Counted from the stretch's first letter, positions 1 to 6,620 are shown. The stretch is 9,058 bases of DNA from Promethearchaeota archaeon (GCA_014729315.1 WJKD01000609.1:1-9058), one strand, 5' to 3'. The notes: generated from the letters alone by a model not told the origin. Made by a program: numbers and translations.

Positions 1-1
1 A

Positions 2-376
2 AATAAAGCTCTAATTAATTTGATGTCAAGATTCCCCGACATATATGGATATTCAATTTTTCTTGAAGTTAACGATAGGTTCGAGGAGGAAAAAAAGCAG
101 TTTAAACAAATCGATGACTATGAAATCATGGGATTAATACAGAGCAAAATGTTGAATGTTATATCAAAAAACTGTAAATCTTACGAAGACATTATTTCAA
201 ACTCTTTAAAATTCCAAAAAATAAAATTATTGTTTTTAAATTATGGAAGAATCGCATTATTTGCAAACTTTTTCATGGAAAACATCTATAGCGTAATCTA
301 TGTTCCCGGGACTATAAATCCCTTAGACGATTTACAGGAAATTAAATCAGAATTAAAAAAAATCGGTGAGTTTTAG
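2..376 (+). CDS. Roadblock/LC7-like small protein (5' end outside window)
   Basis: The frame is open to the left edge, so the gene probably begins outside the window. In-window starts are TTG at 20 and ATG at 23. The predicted layout fits the roadblock/LC7 fold: a short helix before FPDIYGYSIFLEV (first strand), a long central helix region (DYEIMGLIQSKML to about SYEDIISNSL), strands KIKLLFLNYG and RIALFANFF to YSVIYVPG, and a closing helix PLDDLQEIKSELKKI. Starting at ATG 23 would remove most of helix 1, which favours an upstream start. Roadblock proteins dimerise and bind or regulate Ras-like and Rag-like GTPases, and they are common in Asgard archaea. The 3' end overlaps the next gene by 11 bases, so the two are probably co-transcribed. 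The family call rests on fold pattern only, without a strong sequence motif; another small alpha/beta protein is possible. Confidence 0.6.
   Translation, partial: NKALINLMSRFPDIYGYSIFLEVNDRFEEEKKQFKQIDDYEIMGLIQSKMLNVISKNCKSYEDIISNSLKFQKIKLLFLNYGRIALFANFFMENIYSVIYVPGTINPLDDLQEIKSELKKIGEF
365..370 (+). promoter_or_regulatory. Shine-Dalgarno-like GGTGAG inside the upstream gene
   Basis: GGTGAG matches the anti-SD complement GGTGA and lies 7 bases before a TTG codon at 378-380. This offers an alternative start for the second roadblock-like gene. With TTG 378 the protein begins LDYSKHIKEFKKI and follows the upstream stop (374-376) by one base. With GTG 366 the start codon sits inside this motif. 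The sequence does not settle the choice, but the spacing favours TTG 378. Confidence 0.4.
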
Positions 377-710
377 ATTGGATTATTCGAAACACATTAA
401 GGAGTTCAAAAAAATTCAAGGTGTTAAAGCTATAGGAATTTTGAGCCAGAAAAAGGAAACTTTTCTATTTAACGAAGAAAAAGAAACTTTTTCTTTAGAA
501 GACCTATTAAAGAACATTTGGGATGTCCTGCCTGAAAATTTATTTGAATCCAAAATTAAAAACTTTGTTTTCGAAGATGCAGAAAATAGTCTATTTGGAT
601 TTTACGAACATGAAATTATATTATTGTTGTACGTTCAGAAATCCACTAATTCCATCGATTTGAAATCTGCGGTCGATAATTTTTTAAATGAGATTATCAT
701 TACATTTTAA
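366..710 (+). CDS. Roadblock/LC7-like small protein
   Basis: The 114-residue product has a roadblock-like order: helix YSKHIKEFKKI, then a QGVKAIGILSQKK strand that resembles the family's 'GVxGaxlvs' opening, a central helix (SLEDLLKNIWDVL), strands KIKNFVFED and EIILLLYVQK, and a terminal helix (DLKSAVDNFLNEI). No signal peptide or membrane segment is visible. The family usually forms homo- or heterodimers that act on small GTPases, and an adjacent overlapping pair suggests a heterodimer (inference). The start is GTG at 366 or, with a better-placed SD, TTG at 378. The gene ends 26 bases before the convergent TIGR04076-like gene. It diverges from textbook roadblock sequences, so the assignment is moderate. 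Confidence 0.65.
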   Translation: MSFRLDYSKHIKEFKKIQGVKAIGILSQKKETFLFNEEKETFSLEDLLKNIWDVLPENLFESKIKNFVFEDAENSLFGFYEHEIILLLYVQKSTNSIDLKSAVDNFLNEIIITF

Positions 711-736
711 CTAGGAAATAGCTCCCTCAGAAATTA

Positions 737-1033
737 TCATTCTTGTTTTATTTCAAATAATACGGTACCGCCATCTGTGTAAGGTTTCCCGGGATCAGGA
801 CATTGAAAATACGCTGAACCATCATCCTTGTTAGATAGTCCTATATTTTTTGGATTAACCCCTTCTCGAAGTGCTACTATAAAAGTTCCCAAGCTGAAAA
901 GAGCGTGTATGCAGACACTATCAGACATCTTTAAATCAATTTCTGGACCATTAATAACTGTTTTATCTCCAACATTATAGACCGGGCAGGTTCCCTCTAT
1001 TTTCTTAACGGTAATTGTTAATCTTTTTACCAT
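737..1033 (-). CDS. TIGR04076 family small cysteine protein
   Basis: The 98-residue product matches the TIGR04076 pattern. It opens with a KRLTITVKKIEGTCP strand, followed by VGD and a central Cys-containing segment (SVCIHALFSLGTFIVALREG). Near the end comes the family's CPDPGKPYTDGGTVLFEI, corresponding to the usual 'CPDP...V.Fel'. Cysteines 16, 41 and 78 are the conserved-looking positions and could bind a metal or act in redox chemistry. No function has been established for the family, which occurs in anaerobic archaea and bacteria. The ATG at 1033 has no clear SD. The gene is divergent from the membrane protein gene at 1155 across a 121-base intergenic region, and convergent with the roadblock-like pair. 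The length is normal for the family. Confidence 0.8.
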   Translation of the reverse strand: MVKRLTITVKKIEGTCPVYNVGDKTVINGPEIDLKMSDSVCIHALFSLGTFIVALREGVNPKNIGLSNKDDGSAYFQCPDPGKPYTDGGTVLFEIKQE

Positions 1034-1124
1034 CTTGAGTCTTATCTTGTGTGTATTCTACTTTTCTACTCTAAAAAATTTATTATTGACAATGATCGTG
1101 TTTAAGTGATTTAAGCCTCATGAA

Positions 1125-1133
1125 TTATAAAAA
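1125..1133 (+). promoter_or_regulatory. TATA-like box for the membrane protein gene
   Basis: TTATAAAAA is centred about 26 bases before the ATG at 1155. This is the archaeal TBP spacing that would start transcription at or next to the start codon and give a leaderless mRNA. No SD precedes the ATG, which agrees. This is a prediction from position and composition, and A/T-rich DNA makes chance matches common. Confidence 0.5.
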
Positions 1134-1154
1134 ACTAATCACTATATTTATGCA

Positions 1155-2483
1155 ATGAATGCGAAATTCAGATTTAAATTAGATATTGATTCTTTTAAAA
1201 GACGGCTATCAGAGAAGTATAAAGCCAGTTTAAATAGAATTCAAAATAAAGAATATTATTTAATATGCTTACCTTTTTTTCTGACGGTCTTTAGCAGCAT
1301 CGAAGTAATAAATCTTTTTATGGAAAATGGTCGTAAATACTCGTATCTCTTTTTTATTTATTCTATTATTGTCATCATTTTAATTAGCTTACTTTATTAC
1401 TTAGGTGTGAAATGGAGATTGCTATATTTTGGCATTTTAATAAGTTTTTCAATTGTTTTATTAATTCTCTTAGGTAAACCAGAAGTTTACATTGACTTTT
1501 GTGATAGAGATGAAGCAATTAGAATCGGTGTTAAAGCAGTACTTAGGGGAGAGTATCCCTATTACAATAGGACGAGTCTTGATAATCAGTTATCTCCTCT
1601 TCCTTTTTTATTCTACTTTTATATTCCAATCTATGTTTTAACCGGAGGAAAAACCTTTTACATGTCGATAGTAATAATCATTATCTTCTATTGCGTGCTT
1701 TTCTATAATTTCATTGACAGGTCGCAGAGTTATTTAATACTTCCACTAATTTCCTTTTTCAATTTCGCTCAATTTTTTCTGATTGACACGATAATAAATA
1801 GCGATATCTATAATTGCGTTCTTTTATTTTGTATGGTATTATTTCTCCTACCTAACGATATTCCCACTCAGAAGAAAGTCTTGAACTATATTAAGATATT
1901 ACCCTTAAACCCAAAAAAGCTAAAAATAAAAAGCATTATATTCAGCTTACTCTTTGGCTGTCTATTGTCGATGAGAATCTTCTTTTGCGTTACTTCTTTT
2001 GTTGTTTTTTCTTACCTTTTGAAGCTGTATGGATTAAAAAGAACGATTTTTTTAACTAGTATTTCTATTTCAACTTCATTGTTTTGGATTTTACCCTTTT
2101 ATTTGTACGACCCCGAGTTTTTTACGGAGATTATAATAGATAAGCATAATATCGTCTTTGCTGAATGGCGATCTTACCGGAGTATTCATAGAAACGGTTA
2201 TATGGTTTTAAAATTCTTAAAAAGGATCATTAACAACGAGGATACCAACGCAAGATACATTTCTATTATCATCGTTGTCTTTTCAATAATATTAGGCCTA
2301 ATAAAACTAAACAACAAGTTTGATTTATTCCTAAATGTTTCTTTAAGTTATAGCATCTTCCTTTTCTTTTTTTTCCATACAATTTATTATGGTCTTACGA
2401 GAGACTATGCTAGTTTGGCAGCAATTCCATTTATTCTTTCAATTATTTATTCAACAGAAAAACCCTTCCTAAAGGATTCGTAA
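1155..2483 (+). CDS. Polytopic membrane protein, GT-C glycosyltransferase-like
   Basis: The 442-residue product has a basic cytosolic-type N terminus (residues 1-33) and about 11-12 hydrophobic segments, the first near 34-54, 62-82 and 86-107. After the third comes a loop with D114, D117, R118 and E120, then GEYPYY (132-137) and SPLPFLFYFY (147-156). An acidic first outer loop followed by 'G-x-x-PY' and a proline-containing segment entering the next helix is typical of GT-C enzymes, which transfer sugars from polyprenyl-phosphate donors. The substrate cannot be predicted; glycolipid or protein glycosylation are options. The NRT sequon at 138-140 is in the same loop. The start at 1155 fits the TATA spacing. 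An ATG at 1150 opens only ATG-CAA-TGA. The gene stands alone and is divergent from the TIGR04076-like gene. Confidence 0.6.
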   Translation: MNAKFRFKLDIDSFKRRLSEKYKASLNRIQNKEYYLICLPFFLTVFSSIEVINLFMENGRKYSYLFFIYSIIVIILISLLYYLGVKWRLLYFGILISFSIVLLILLGKPEVYIDFCDRDEAIRIGVKAVLRGEYPYYNRTSLDNQLSPLPFLFYFYIPIYVLTGGKTFYMSIVIIIIFYCVLFYNFIDRSQSYLILPLISFFNFAQFFLIDTIINSDIYNCVLLFCMVLFLLPNDIPTQKKVLNYIKILPLNPKKLKIKSIIFSLLFGCLLSMRIFFCVTSFVVFSYLLKLYGLKRTIFLTSISISTSLFWILPFYLYDPEFFTEIIIDKHNIVFAEWRSYRSIHRNGYMVLKFLKRIINNEDTNARYISIIIVVFSIILGLIKLNNKFDLFLNVSLSYSIFLFFFFHTIYYGLTRDYASLAAIPFILSIIYSTEKPFLKDS

Positions 2484-2576
2484 TATCTGTCATTTCTCCT
2501 TTTAATAAATGAATTTAGTCTGATTTAGTATTTTATTTTGCCTCTTAAGAGCGATCTCTACAAATTTTAGGTGTGG

Positions 2577-3134
2577 TTATTTCTTATTTATTTCTTTTAA
2601 GACAGCATTTTTTATTTCTGAAAACTCAGCAAATACATGTATTCCTTCCATTTTTTTCAATCTATCTACATTTTCAATCTCGATATCCCTAATCTTAAGA
2701 ATTAAAGGGCTTCCGTCAGGCTTTGAAGTCACGATGGGTTCTAGATGTTGATCTGAAGGGAGAAGATGAACATCAATTCCTCCTTTTATGGTTTGGGCTA
2801 CACAATTTGTTACTAATGTGTCTGCGATCCCATAGACAATCTTCGCCACGCTATTAGCTGACACGGGACAAACTATGAACATATCGTATTTTCCAATTTG
2901 AAGCGGTCCTGCTAAGAATGGGTTGTTCGGAGTCTTCTCCGTTCTTACCTTCTCGACAACTTCGTTTAAGTAATCCCATTGTTTATACCATTTGACCACG
3001 ACTTCCCCTTCTTTTGACAACATCACCGTGATTTCTACATCGTGACTTTCGATTAGGTCCTTCATTAAATCGATAGATTCCTTAATAAGATAACCCGTTC
3101 CAGTAATACCCCACATTATTCGAAATGGACTCAT
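2577..3134 (-). CDS. afpA: Archaeoflavoprotein AfpA-like FMN protein
   Basis: The 185-residue product is a one-domain flavoprotein of the HFCD-like fold (flavoprotein Pfam family). The FMN-phosphate loop is the N-terminal WGITGTGYLIKES (residues 8-20). The second signature, CPVSANSVAKIVYGIADTLVTN, spans 89-110. AfpA of Archaeoglobus is an FMN electron carrier that accepts electrons from ferredoxin, and related Methanosarcina proteins reduce dihydromethanopterin. The only cysteines are C89 and C111, so there is no ferredoxin-like cluster domain, unlike those longer relatives. The length fits AfpA. The ATG at 3134 lies about 27 bases downstream of a TATA-like box, with no SD. No redox partner is encoded beside it. 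The physiological acceptor is unknown. Confidence 0.85.
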   Translation of the reverse strand: MSPFRIMWGITGTGYLIKESIDLMKDLIESHDVEITVMLSKEGEVVVKWYKQWDYLNEVVEKVRTEKTPNNPFLAGPLQIGKYDMFIVCPVSANSVAKIVYGIADTLVTNCVAQTIKGGIDVHLLPSDQHLEPIVTSKPDGSPLILKIRDIEIENVDRLKKMEGIHVFAEFSEIKNAVLKEINKK

Positions 3135-3156
3135 ACTTCTTTTTTCATTTTCTAAA

Positions 3157-3165
3157 GTTATTAAT
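3157..3165 (-). promoter_or_regulatory. TATA-like box for the flavoprotein gene
   Basis: On the minus strand ATTAATAAC is preceded by an A run that could serve as a BRE. It is centred about 27 bases upstream of the ATG at 3134. The geometry predicts a leaderless or near-leaderless transcript. Confidence 0.4.
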
Positions 3166-3395
3166 TTTTTGTTTTATGATTTCAAAATCCATTCAGCAAA
3201 ATGAAATTATAAATCTAAGGAATTCGATAAGTATTTTCAGTTTTTAAGACATTTTATGTAGAGTAGATTACTCCCATAACTAAGCTAATCTTTTCTTGAA
3301 AGTATCCTAAAACAATCTTTAATCGAATTCATAAAGACATTTGTAATTGGTATTTATGTTTTAATTTGTTTTTTTTTGTCAAGAAATAACAAAGT

Positions 3396-3522
3396 TTTTC
3401 TACTAATTGAGAAGGTGATAATGGGTGTTGTATAGCAGTTCCCCTACTAATTAGAAGGCAGTAAGGGTGTTGTATCGCATTTTCCATACTAATCAGGAAG
3501 GCGAGAGAGGGTGTATCGCAGT
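3396..3522. repeat. Three degenerate tandem repeats of 41-44 bases
   Basis: Each unit begins with TACTAAT (3401, 3445, 3487), continues with GAAGG, has a 5-9 base variable stretch, and then GGGTGTTGTAT (3423, 3465; shortened to GGGTGTAT at 3509) followed by CGCA or AGCA. Spacing is 44 then 42 bases. A fourth, badly decayed unit may begin with CTCTAAT at 3525. Read on the minus strand the core is TGCGATACAACACCC, then GCCTTCTAATTAGTAG. The internal variable stretch is too short for a CRISPR spacer. These could be protein-binding sites, a remnant of a mobile element, or a decaying minisatellite. Confidence 0.7.
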
Positions 3523-3631
3523 TACTCTAATAATTAATTTATAAGAAAAGGGAGAATAGAGTGTGAAAAGATAAATAAAAGATTTTTATCTATTTTGTTA
3601 GTCTAATAATTATATTGATTCAAAAATCTTC

Positions 3632-3642
3632 AAAAATAAAAG
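3632..3642 (+). promoter_or_regulatory. TATA-like box for the 211-aa orphan gene
   Basis: AAAAATAAAAG is centred about 29 bases before the ATG at 3667, which again suggests transcription beginning almost at the start codon. No SD is present. Low sequence complexity limits certainty. Confidence 0.35.
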
Positions 3643-3666
3643 AATAACAAATGATATAGTTCAGTT

Positions 3667-4302
3667 ATGAAACGAGAAATTAATCTTATCCATATAGAAA
3701 GAGAAGAAAGATTTATACTTATGGGTGATCTTCTTTCTGGGGGTGCTACTGAGGGGAAAAAAGAAAAACTTATACAATTCGGCACATCTCTCTTTGAAGA
3801 ACAATTGATTAGTGCACAAATTCTCTTAGAATTGAGAGAAATCGATCTAAGAAATCTCAAAGCTATGTTTCTTAGACGAAAAATATATTACATCTCTCTA
3901 AATCTTGAGAAGAATGAAAACAGAATAAAGGAATGGAATGAATATCAAGTAATCAATTGTTATGATGGTTCAGAAATAGACGAAGATTTCCTTTCAAGTT
4001 ATTATGACTTAGACTACTATAAAGAAAGGGATCGTTATAATGAAATTTTGGCTCCAGGATATTTAGATAAAATTGTATTTTCTTATGAAGATATCTATAT
4101 TCTCCCATTTCACGAGTGTGTGAATTATAAAAATCCAAGAGTTTTACATATTCATCATAAATCAGGAATAAAAATTAAAGATATTGCTAAAGCATTTTAT
4201 AGCTATATGCCAGATTATGGAGATCATAGATATTTTGAAGGTTTGGAATATTTTGGAGATTATAAGGGAATTGCACTTTATGAACTTAATTTGGGAAGTT
4301 AA
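3667..4302 (+). CDS. Orphan 211-aa protein of unknown function
   Basis: I do not recognise this protein. It is soluble, with no signal peptide or membrane span. The N terminus has a hydrophobic strand (RFILMGDLLS, 15-24) followed by a Gly-rich turn and charged helix. Residues 43-90 look helical (LISAQILLELREIDLRNL). The C-terminal half is rich in Tyr, Asp and Glu (DEDFLSSYYDLDYYKERDRY) and includes HECVNYKNPRVLHIHHKSG (149-167), whose His and Cys residues could be metal ligands, then two similar tyrosine-rich turns, YGDHRYFEG and YFGDYKG (184-201). The start at 3667 suits the promoter; Met19 at 3721 is a weaker alternative. It converges with the 235-aa gene 25 bases away. The dense, unbroken frame and its promoter support a real gene, but no function is proposed. 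Confidence 0.6.
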   Translation: MKREINLIHIEREERFILMGDLLSGGATEGKKEKLIQFGTSLFEEQLISAQILLELREIDLRNLKAMFLRRKIYYISLNLEKNENRIKEWNEYQVINCYDGSEIDEDFLSSYYDLDYYKERDRYNEILAPGYLDKIVFSYEDIYILPFHECVNYKNPRVLHIHHKSGIKIKDIAKAFYSYMPDYGDHRYFEGLEYFGDYKGIALYELNLGS

Positions 4303-4313
4303 AGAACATTATT

Positions 4314-4327
4314 AAAAAATTAAAAAA
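4314..4327 (-). terminator. U-rich terminator for the nuclease operon
   Basis: On the minus strand, immediately after the stop codon of the 235-aa gene, the transcript would read U6-AA-U6. Archaeal termination commonly uses such U tracts without a hairpin. The site lies in the 25-base gap between convergent stops. Confidence 0.5.
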
Positions 4328-5035
4328 TTAGTAAGTAATAAGAGCTTCTTCATCTCTGCGCTTGAACAATCTTTCTCTTACAGGGACTTTAGAATCATCT
4401 AGATTCGAGATTTTTAATACTAAATCTTCACTAATCTTCTCATTTCTATATTCTCTTAATTTTTGAATTTCTGAGAATAGTAAATAGGAGGATGTAAAAT
4501 CTCCAGATTTATTTTTGACAATGTTTAAATCAGGATATTTTAATGTAAAATCTGCAATAAGCGAACCGCTAAACAAACGAGCTATTTGAAAAGAATGTTT
4601 AATATCACTCCATTCTGTTTTTACTTTATTTAAATAGTCCTTAGAAATTTCAACTTCATTATTTAAGGGTGATAAAAGATTTGAGATGCTAAATTCTATT
4701 GCTTTTGTTTTTAATTCTTTATATTTAATATAACCACGGAGATATTCAAATTCACATAAGAACTTATAGATAGAAGAATTATCAAAATTAAAGGTGTGTG
4801 CTGATTCTTTTATATCTAAAGATAGACTACCAATTCCTAAAAGAACTCTATTTAAATGTACTAATCGAAAAGTTTCAGGAATATTTTTATTAAAACTTAT
4901 TTTGAGATGACCTGCTACACTGCCAAGATGTAATGATTGAATCTCAATAGAATTAATGATATCACTCACTTCTTGATTAAAGTTTTTATATAAATAATCC
5001 ATTTCCTTTGAATATTTTTTCTTTATTTCTTCCAT
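4328..5035 (-). CDS. Orphan 235-aa helical protein beside the nuclease
   Basis: I recognise no family. Most of the protein appears helical: residues 1-35 (IKKKYSKEMDYLYKNF..EVSDIINSIEI), 86-123 (helix-rich, containing FEYLRGYIKYKELKTKAIEF), 129-165 and 184-200. A possible strand lies at 43-48 (HLKISF). The C terminus is strongly charged (VRERLFKRRDEEALITY). No transmembrane segment or signal peptide is visible. The ATG at 5035 lies 24 bases after the nuclease stop codon on the same strand, without a separate obvious promoter, so the two genes probably form an operon and may act together, for example as a partner, specificity or immunity protein (inference). A U-rich tract follows the stop. 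Confidence 0.6.
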   Translation of the reverse strand: MEEIKKKYSKEMDYLYKNFNQEVSDIINSIEIQSLHLGSVAGHLKISFNKNIPETFRLVHLNRVLLGIGSLSLDIKESAHTFNFDNSSIYKFLCEFEYLRGYIKYKELKTKAIEFSISNLLSPLNNEVEISKDYLNKVKTEWSDIKHSFQIARLFSGSLIADFTLKYPDLNIVKNKSGDFTSSYLLFSEIQKLREYRNEKISEDLVLKISNLDDSKVPVRERLFKRRDEEALITY

Positions 5036-5059
5036 CTTTATTCTTTTATGAATTTTTAT

Positions 5060-6409
5060 TTAGTTAATTAATTTTGAATTAAGCATATTTGAGCTGAAAA
5101 ATGTCGGATCAATATTATAGAGAAAGCTAGATAACACTTTAATTATATTTATATTTGATACTATCTTTCCAAATGATACCTCATTTTGTTCTATTATAGA
5201 TTTAATAATTTTGTTAAATCTTTGCTCTAAAACTTTAACATTTTCCTTATTATTCAAATATTTATAGAAAATATTCTTAGCTTCTTCTATGGTTGTATCT
5301 TTTAAACCTTTTATTATTTTTGTCCAATCTAATTCTTCTTGAATTGATATCTCTCTTAAAGCTCTTGATATTATGATATCTTCCTTCTCAATTTGATTAT
5401 TTTTAATCAAATTTTCAATCCAGTATATTACTCTCTCTTCTTTAACACTAAATATAGGAGCAATCTCTGAAGGTTGTACTCCTAAATTATTATAAAGATT
5501 TAATCTGTTATCTCTTAATTCGTTTTTATGAGCTCTAAGTGATTGTCCATCATTGTGTTCTCTTATTGAATTTCTAATAATATGAGGTGATATAATATAA
5601 TCTATTTCTTCAGTACCACCTAAATAGTCTTCAAAAAATATTTCTTGATTGTATTTATCATTTAGGTAATCTACAAGAAAATTCATTAGACTCTTATAAT
5701 TTTTATTCATACCTTCGGTTAAGGCTTCTTGTAAGAAAGCTTCGGGAATTATTCTTGTCGTTAAACCGCTTCCTTCACCACCAGGACCAATATTGTACCC
5801 ATATCCTTCAAATTGAGAATGAGTTGCACCAATCCAAAATCTCTCTGATATCAACATTTCTTCTTTAGTATCACAAACCTGCCATAAAACTAGGTCGATT
5901 TCTTCTTTAGCTTTCTTGATTCTCTCCTTCATTGATAATTGTTCATTTGGATCGATTTTATTTCTTATCGCTTCAGAAAGGCGATAGAAATATGTATCTT
6001 TGCGATGTCCTTCCTTAGTTCTGGCAAAAGCAGCTTTTACTTCTTTTTCAAACCTATTTCCCCAAGATTGAGTGGAAACTCCTACATAAACTTGCCCATC
6101 AATAATTATCAAATATACAAAGTGATTTTTTCCTTTATTTTCATTAAGAAGTTTATGCAATTGCTTGAATTCCATATTCATACCGCTCTGTCTTATATCA
6201 TTCTTTATGAAAGAAAAATCGTCTTTACAATTTTTACATTCAACAGCCCATACACCAGATTCTTGATCTTTAATTAATTCATATTTGTGTGCCATATGTT
6301 TCCCTTTTGTACAAATCAAACGGCTTTGTCTCTTTGCATCCATTAATTTATTCATTAAATCTCTTACTTCTTGAGTTGTTCTTTTCCCGAAATTCTCACT
6401 AGATTGCAC
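5060..6409 (-). CDS. GIY-YIG nuclease with possible zinc and helix-turn-helix parts
   Basis: The 449-residue product contains a GIY-YIG nuclease domain at about 96-213. HFVYLI (96-101) replaces 'GIY', YVG is at 108-110, and the catalytic-type Arg is R119. The metal-binding Glu is E189 (SERFWIG) and the late Asn is N206 (YGYNIGPGGEGSG), so the active site looks complete. Before it, C33, H38 or H41, C58 and C61 could form a zinc ribbon. After it, residues about 306-335 (YNNLGVQPSEIAPIFSV then ERVIYWIENLI) resemble a helix-turn-helix, and 360-385 forms another helical unit. This order recalls phage and homing GIY-YIG enzymes such as I-TevI and the Seg family, which cut DNA, but a restriction or defence nuclease is also possible. 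The start is GTG at 6409; Met18 is an alternative. It leads a probable operon with the 235-aa gene. Confidence 0.75.
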   Translation of the reverse strand: MQSSENFGKRTTQEVRDLMNKLMDAKRQSRLICTKGKHMAHKYELIKDQESGVWAVECKNCKDDFSFIKNDIRQSGMNMEFKQLHKLLNENKGKNHFVYLIIIDGQVYVGVSTQSWGNRFEKEVKAAFARTKEGHRKDTYFYRLSEAIRNKIDPNEQLSMKERIKKAKEEIDLVLWQVCDTKEEMLISERFWIGATHSQFEGYGYNIGPGGEGSGLTTRIIPEAFLQEALTEGMNKNYKSLMNFLVDYLNDKYNQEIFFEDYLGGTEEIDYIISPHIIRNSIREHNDGQSLRAHKNELRDNRLNLYNNLGVQPSEIAPIFSVKEERVIYWIENLIKNNQIEKEDIIISRALREISIQEELDWTKIIKGLKDTTIEEAKNIFYKYLNNKENVKVLEQRFNKIIKSIIEQNEVSFGKIVSNINIIKVLSSFLYNIDPTFFSSNMLNSKLIN

Positions 6410-6439
6410 CTCTGAATTTACTTTTCGGGAAGAAAGCTT

Positions 6440-6447
6440 TATTTAAA
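6440..6447 (-). promoter_or_regulatory. TATA-like box for the nuclease gene
   Basis: TTTAAATA on the minus strand is centred about 34 bases upstream of the GTG at 6409, leaving a leader of about 8 bases. AGAGGTG, which overlaps the start codon itself, is the only SD-like sequence nearby and is too close to act normally. Confidence 0.35.
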
Positions 6448-6492
6448 ATTCTGTTAAAATCTTAAATTATATCAATTCCCATTTAAATCTAC

Positions 6493-6511
6493 TAGCTCAA
6501 TTGAGTTGCTA
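6493..6511. promoter_or_regulatory. Near-palindrome between nuclease and desulfurase genes
   Basis: A perfect 10-base palindrome CTCAATTGAG (6496-6505) is embedded in a longer imperfect dyad, TAGC at the left end and GCTA at the right end. It sits in the divergent 256-base intergenic region, about 85 bases upstream of the nuclease start. A dimeric regulator could bind here. Short palindromes are common in AT-rich DNA, so this is tentative. Confidence 0.3.
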
Positions 6512-6620
6512 TATCATCATTACCAGAAAAGGGATAAAGACGGATTAATCTTTTATATTAATTCAAATTTTTCCTACTGAAGCTTTTATGATTTAAATAC
6601 GACCAATATACTTTTTAATG

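Larger units (their letters stand above)
3135..3666. other. Gene-free intergenic region
   Basis: These 532 bases separate the divergent flavoprotein and 211-aa orphan genes. I find no ORF of convincing length, tRNA or rRNA. The left part (3135-3180) carries the flavoprotein promoter. The centre (3181-3390) is unstructured AT-rich DNA with a T9 run near 3369. About 3396-3522 holds degenerate tandem repeats. Positions 3569-3591 form a small inverted repeat (AGATAAA / TTTATCT, nine-base loop). The right end carries a TATA-like box for the gene at 3667. Confidence 0.7.

Noticed and set aside
3396..3522. CRISPR array
   Set aside because: The similar blocks cover most of each unit and the variable part is only 5-9 bases. 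There are about three imperfect units and no cas genes in the window.
3739..3762. Walker A motif in the 211-aa orphan
   Set aside because: GGATEGKK after a hydrophobic strand fits GxxxxGK but lacks the final Ser/Thr, and no Walker B or other NTPase motif is visible.
3630..4138. Two minus-strand ORFs (3630-3860, 3953-4138) opposite the 211-aa gene
   Set aside because: Both are short, low-complexity readings antisense to the longer plus-strand frame, with no promoter or SD.
5939..6277. Plus-strand ORF inside the nuclease gene
   Set aside because: It is opposite the well-supported nuclease frame, and its composition (Phe/Ile/Tyr-rich) is typical of a shadow frame.
3667..6409. Codon bias showing recent transfer of the accessory block
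   Set aside because: Arg codons in the nuclease are mostly AGA (3 of 22 CGN, against 7 of 18 in the desulfurase), but the 235-aa gene has 4 of 10 CGN. The counts are too small and inconsistent to claim transfer.
6506..6525. Inverted copy of the left repeat flanking the nuclease block
   Set aside because: TTGCTATATCATCATTACC loosely resembles the reverse complement of 3412-3437 (shared TGCTATA and ATTA..CC), which would make terminal inverted repeats. The alignment needs gaps and only 7 bases match in a row, so chance is likely.
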